Shown: positions 5,131 to 5,977 of the stretch, piece after piece
Position numbering within the stretch: the first letter of the stretch is position 1
How the letters are laid out: each line of letters begins with the position of its first letter
Source of the DNA: Thermoplasmata archaeon
Lineage (GTDB): Archaea > Thermoplasmatota > Thermoplasmata > Thermoplasmatales > Thermoplasmataceae
Direction of reading: 5' to 3'
DNA: 5,977 bases
Assembly (NCBI GenBank): GCA_021850505.1
Contig: JAJZLW010000099.1
Span: 1 to 5,977, forward strand
Notes under the pieces: generated by a model
Told to the model about the DNA's origin: nothing
What the model saw: only the letters and a program-made list of their open reading frames with translations
Database searches by the model: none
Position numbers and translations under genes: made by a program

Positions 5131-5977
5131 GCGGAAATTCAATGTTTATGGCCAGATCGCCGTTAAGAATCACATTCGTCGGCGGCGGCACTGACATTGC
5201 AGATTTTTATCGAAACCATGGGCCCGGAATATGCGTATCTGCTGCCATCAACAAGTACATTTTCGTACTGGTCAATAAAAAATTTGATTCGCATATAAGG
5301 GTAAGCTATTCACAGACGGAAATAGTCGATTCTATTGACAAGATCCGCCATCCAACTGTCCGGGAAGCTCTCAAGCTCCTGAACATAGATGGTGGAATAG
5401 AGATAGTCAGCATATCTGATATACCATCACAGGGAACTGGCCTTGGATCGAGCAGTACTTTTCTTGTAAGTCTCCTGAATGCACTGCATGCATATATTGG
5501 GGAGTTTGCATCGGCCAGAAGGCTCGCAGAAGAGGCTGTGAAGATAGAACGGGAAATTCTGAAAGAAGCAGGAGGAAAACAGGATCAGTACATATCGGCA
5601 TTTGGTGGGATCAAGTCGTTTATCTTCAACCAGGATGAGAGTGTAACTGTAAAACCTGTCATAATGCATGAAAGCAATATCAGGAAACTGCAGGAAAGCC
5701 TCCTGTTGTTGTTCACCGGAAAAACAAGATCCTCTGTCGAGATACACAAGAAACAGTCCCTTAACATGAAGGAAAAAATTGAGACATACCAGGAGATGAG
5801 GGATATTGCCAGCGAGTTTCCTGCAATCCTCAACAAGGGAGACATTGAGGAAGCCGGGAGATTAATGGACCTGAACTGGAAACTTAAGTCGTCGCTTGCT
5901 GACGGCATCACAGATCATGTGATATCTGAACTATATTCAAGAGCCAGGGAAGCAGGTGCATATGGCGGTAAACTGGT
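5127..5977 (+). CDS. GHMP family sugar kinase, HddA-like (heptose 7-phosphate kinase type), 3' end outside window
   Basis: The frame is open from the ATG at 5127 to the window end: 283 complete codons of an expected 330-345. Motif 1 is MARSPLRITFVGGGTDIADFY (8-28). The ATP-binding motif 2 is PSQGTGLGSSSTF (100-112). GGKQDQYISAFGG (149-161) contains the probable catalytic base D153 and closely resembles D-glycero-alpha-D-manno-heptose 7-phosphate kinases. Motif 3 begins at the end (GAYGGKL, 277-283). Such kinases phosphorylate a sugar or sugar phosphate at C1 ahead of nucleotidyl transfer; a fucokinase-like substrate is also possible, so no symbol is assigned. The ATG overlaps the epimerase stop as ATGA, implying translational coupling. 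Later in-frame ATGs at 5142 and 5148 are alternatives, since family homology starts only at about residue 9. A nucleotidyltransferase, SIS isomerase or phosphatase would be expected downstream. Confidence 0.92.
   Translation, partial: MSGNSMFMARSPLRITFVGGGTDIADFYRNHGPGICVSAAINKYIFVLVNKKFDSHIRVSYSQTEIVDSIDKIRHPTVREALKLLNIDGGIEIVSISDIPSQGTGLGSSSTFLVSLLNALHAYIGEFASARRLAEEAVKIEREILKEAGGKQDQYISAFGGIKSFIFNQDESVTVKPVIMHESNIRKLQESLLLLFTGKTRSSVEIHKKQSLNMKEKIETYQEMRDIASEFPAILNKGDIEEAGRLMDLNWKLKSSLADGITDHVISELYSRAREAGAYGGKL

Noticed and set aside
5407..5911. Antisense open frames opposite the GHMP kinase, and other antisense frames over pdxS, cyclophilin and epimerase
   Set aside because: The opposite strand carries clear family motifs throughout; these frames have low-complexity or implausible composition and no start signals.

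Overview
The window looks like chromosomal DNA from an archaeon, most probably a member of the Thermoplasmata (Thermoplasma/Ferroplasma/Cuniculiplasma-like). Four points support this. The PdxS is the long archaeal form, with an internal insertion of about 38 residues. AT-rich TATA-like boxes lie about 23-27 nt before the start codons of first genes, which have no Shine-Dalgarno sequence, as expected for leaderless mRNAs. Arg and Ile codons are mostly AGG/AGA and ATA. Genes are tightly packed. Genus and species cannot be fixed by reading alone. There is no rRNA, tRNA, CRISPR array, IS element or origin.

Layout: positions 1-264 hold the 3' end of an unrecognised + strand gene. It converges on a - strand operon (2025 down to 282) containing pdxS, the synthase subunit for pyridoxal 5'-phosphate, and then a DUF92 integral membrane protein whose start is unclear. 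A divergent spacer of about 236 bp (2026-2261) carries the pdxS promoter, a near-perfect 18-bp dyad (2083-2100), and the promoter of a + strand pair: a TauE/SafE-type (TSUP) permease and an overlapping small DUF1634 membrane protein. A single-gene unit for a cytoplasmic cyclophilin-type peptidyl-prolyl isomerase follows (3707-4168) with its own TATA box. The last unit (4216 onward) starts with an extended-SDR NDP-sugar epimerase/dehydratase, coupled through an ATGA overlap to a GHMP sugar kinase resembling the HddA heptose-7-phosphate kinases. The kinase runs off the window end.

Functionally this is mostly housekeeping: vitamin B6 synthesis, anion (probably sulfur-compound) transport, protein folding, and the start of a surface-sugar or nucleotide-sugar cluster. 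No wholly new system is evident. The items most worth a second look are: the epimerase with Arg in place of the catalytic YxxxK lysine; the DUF92 gene, whose proper N-terminus appears only if a six-A run is read with a shift; the dyad in the pdxS/permease spacer; and the pairing of the TSUP permease with DUF1634.
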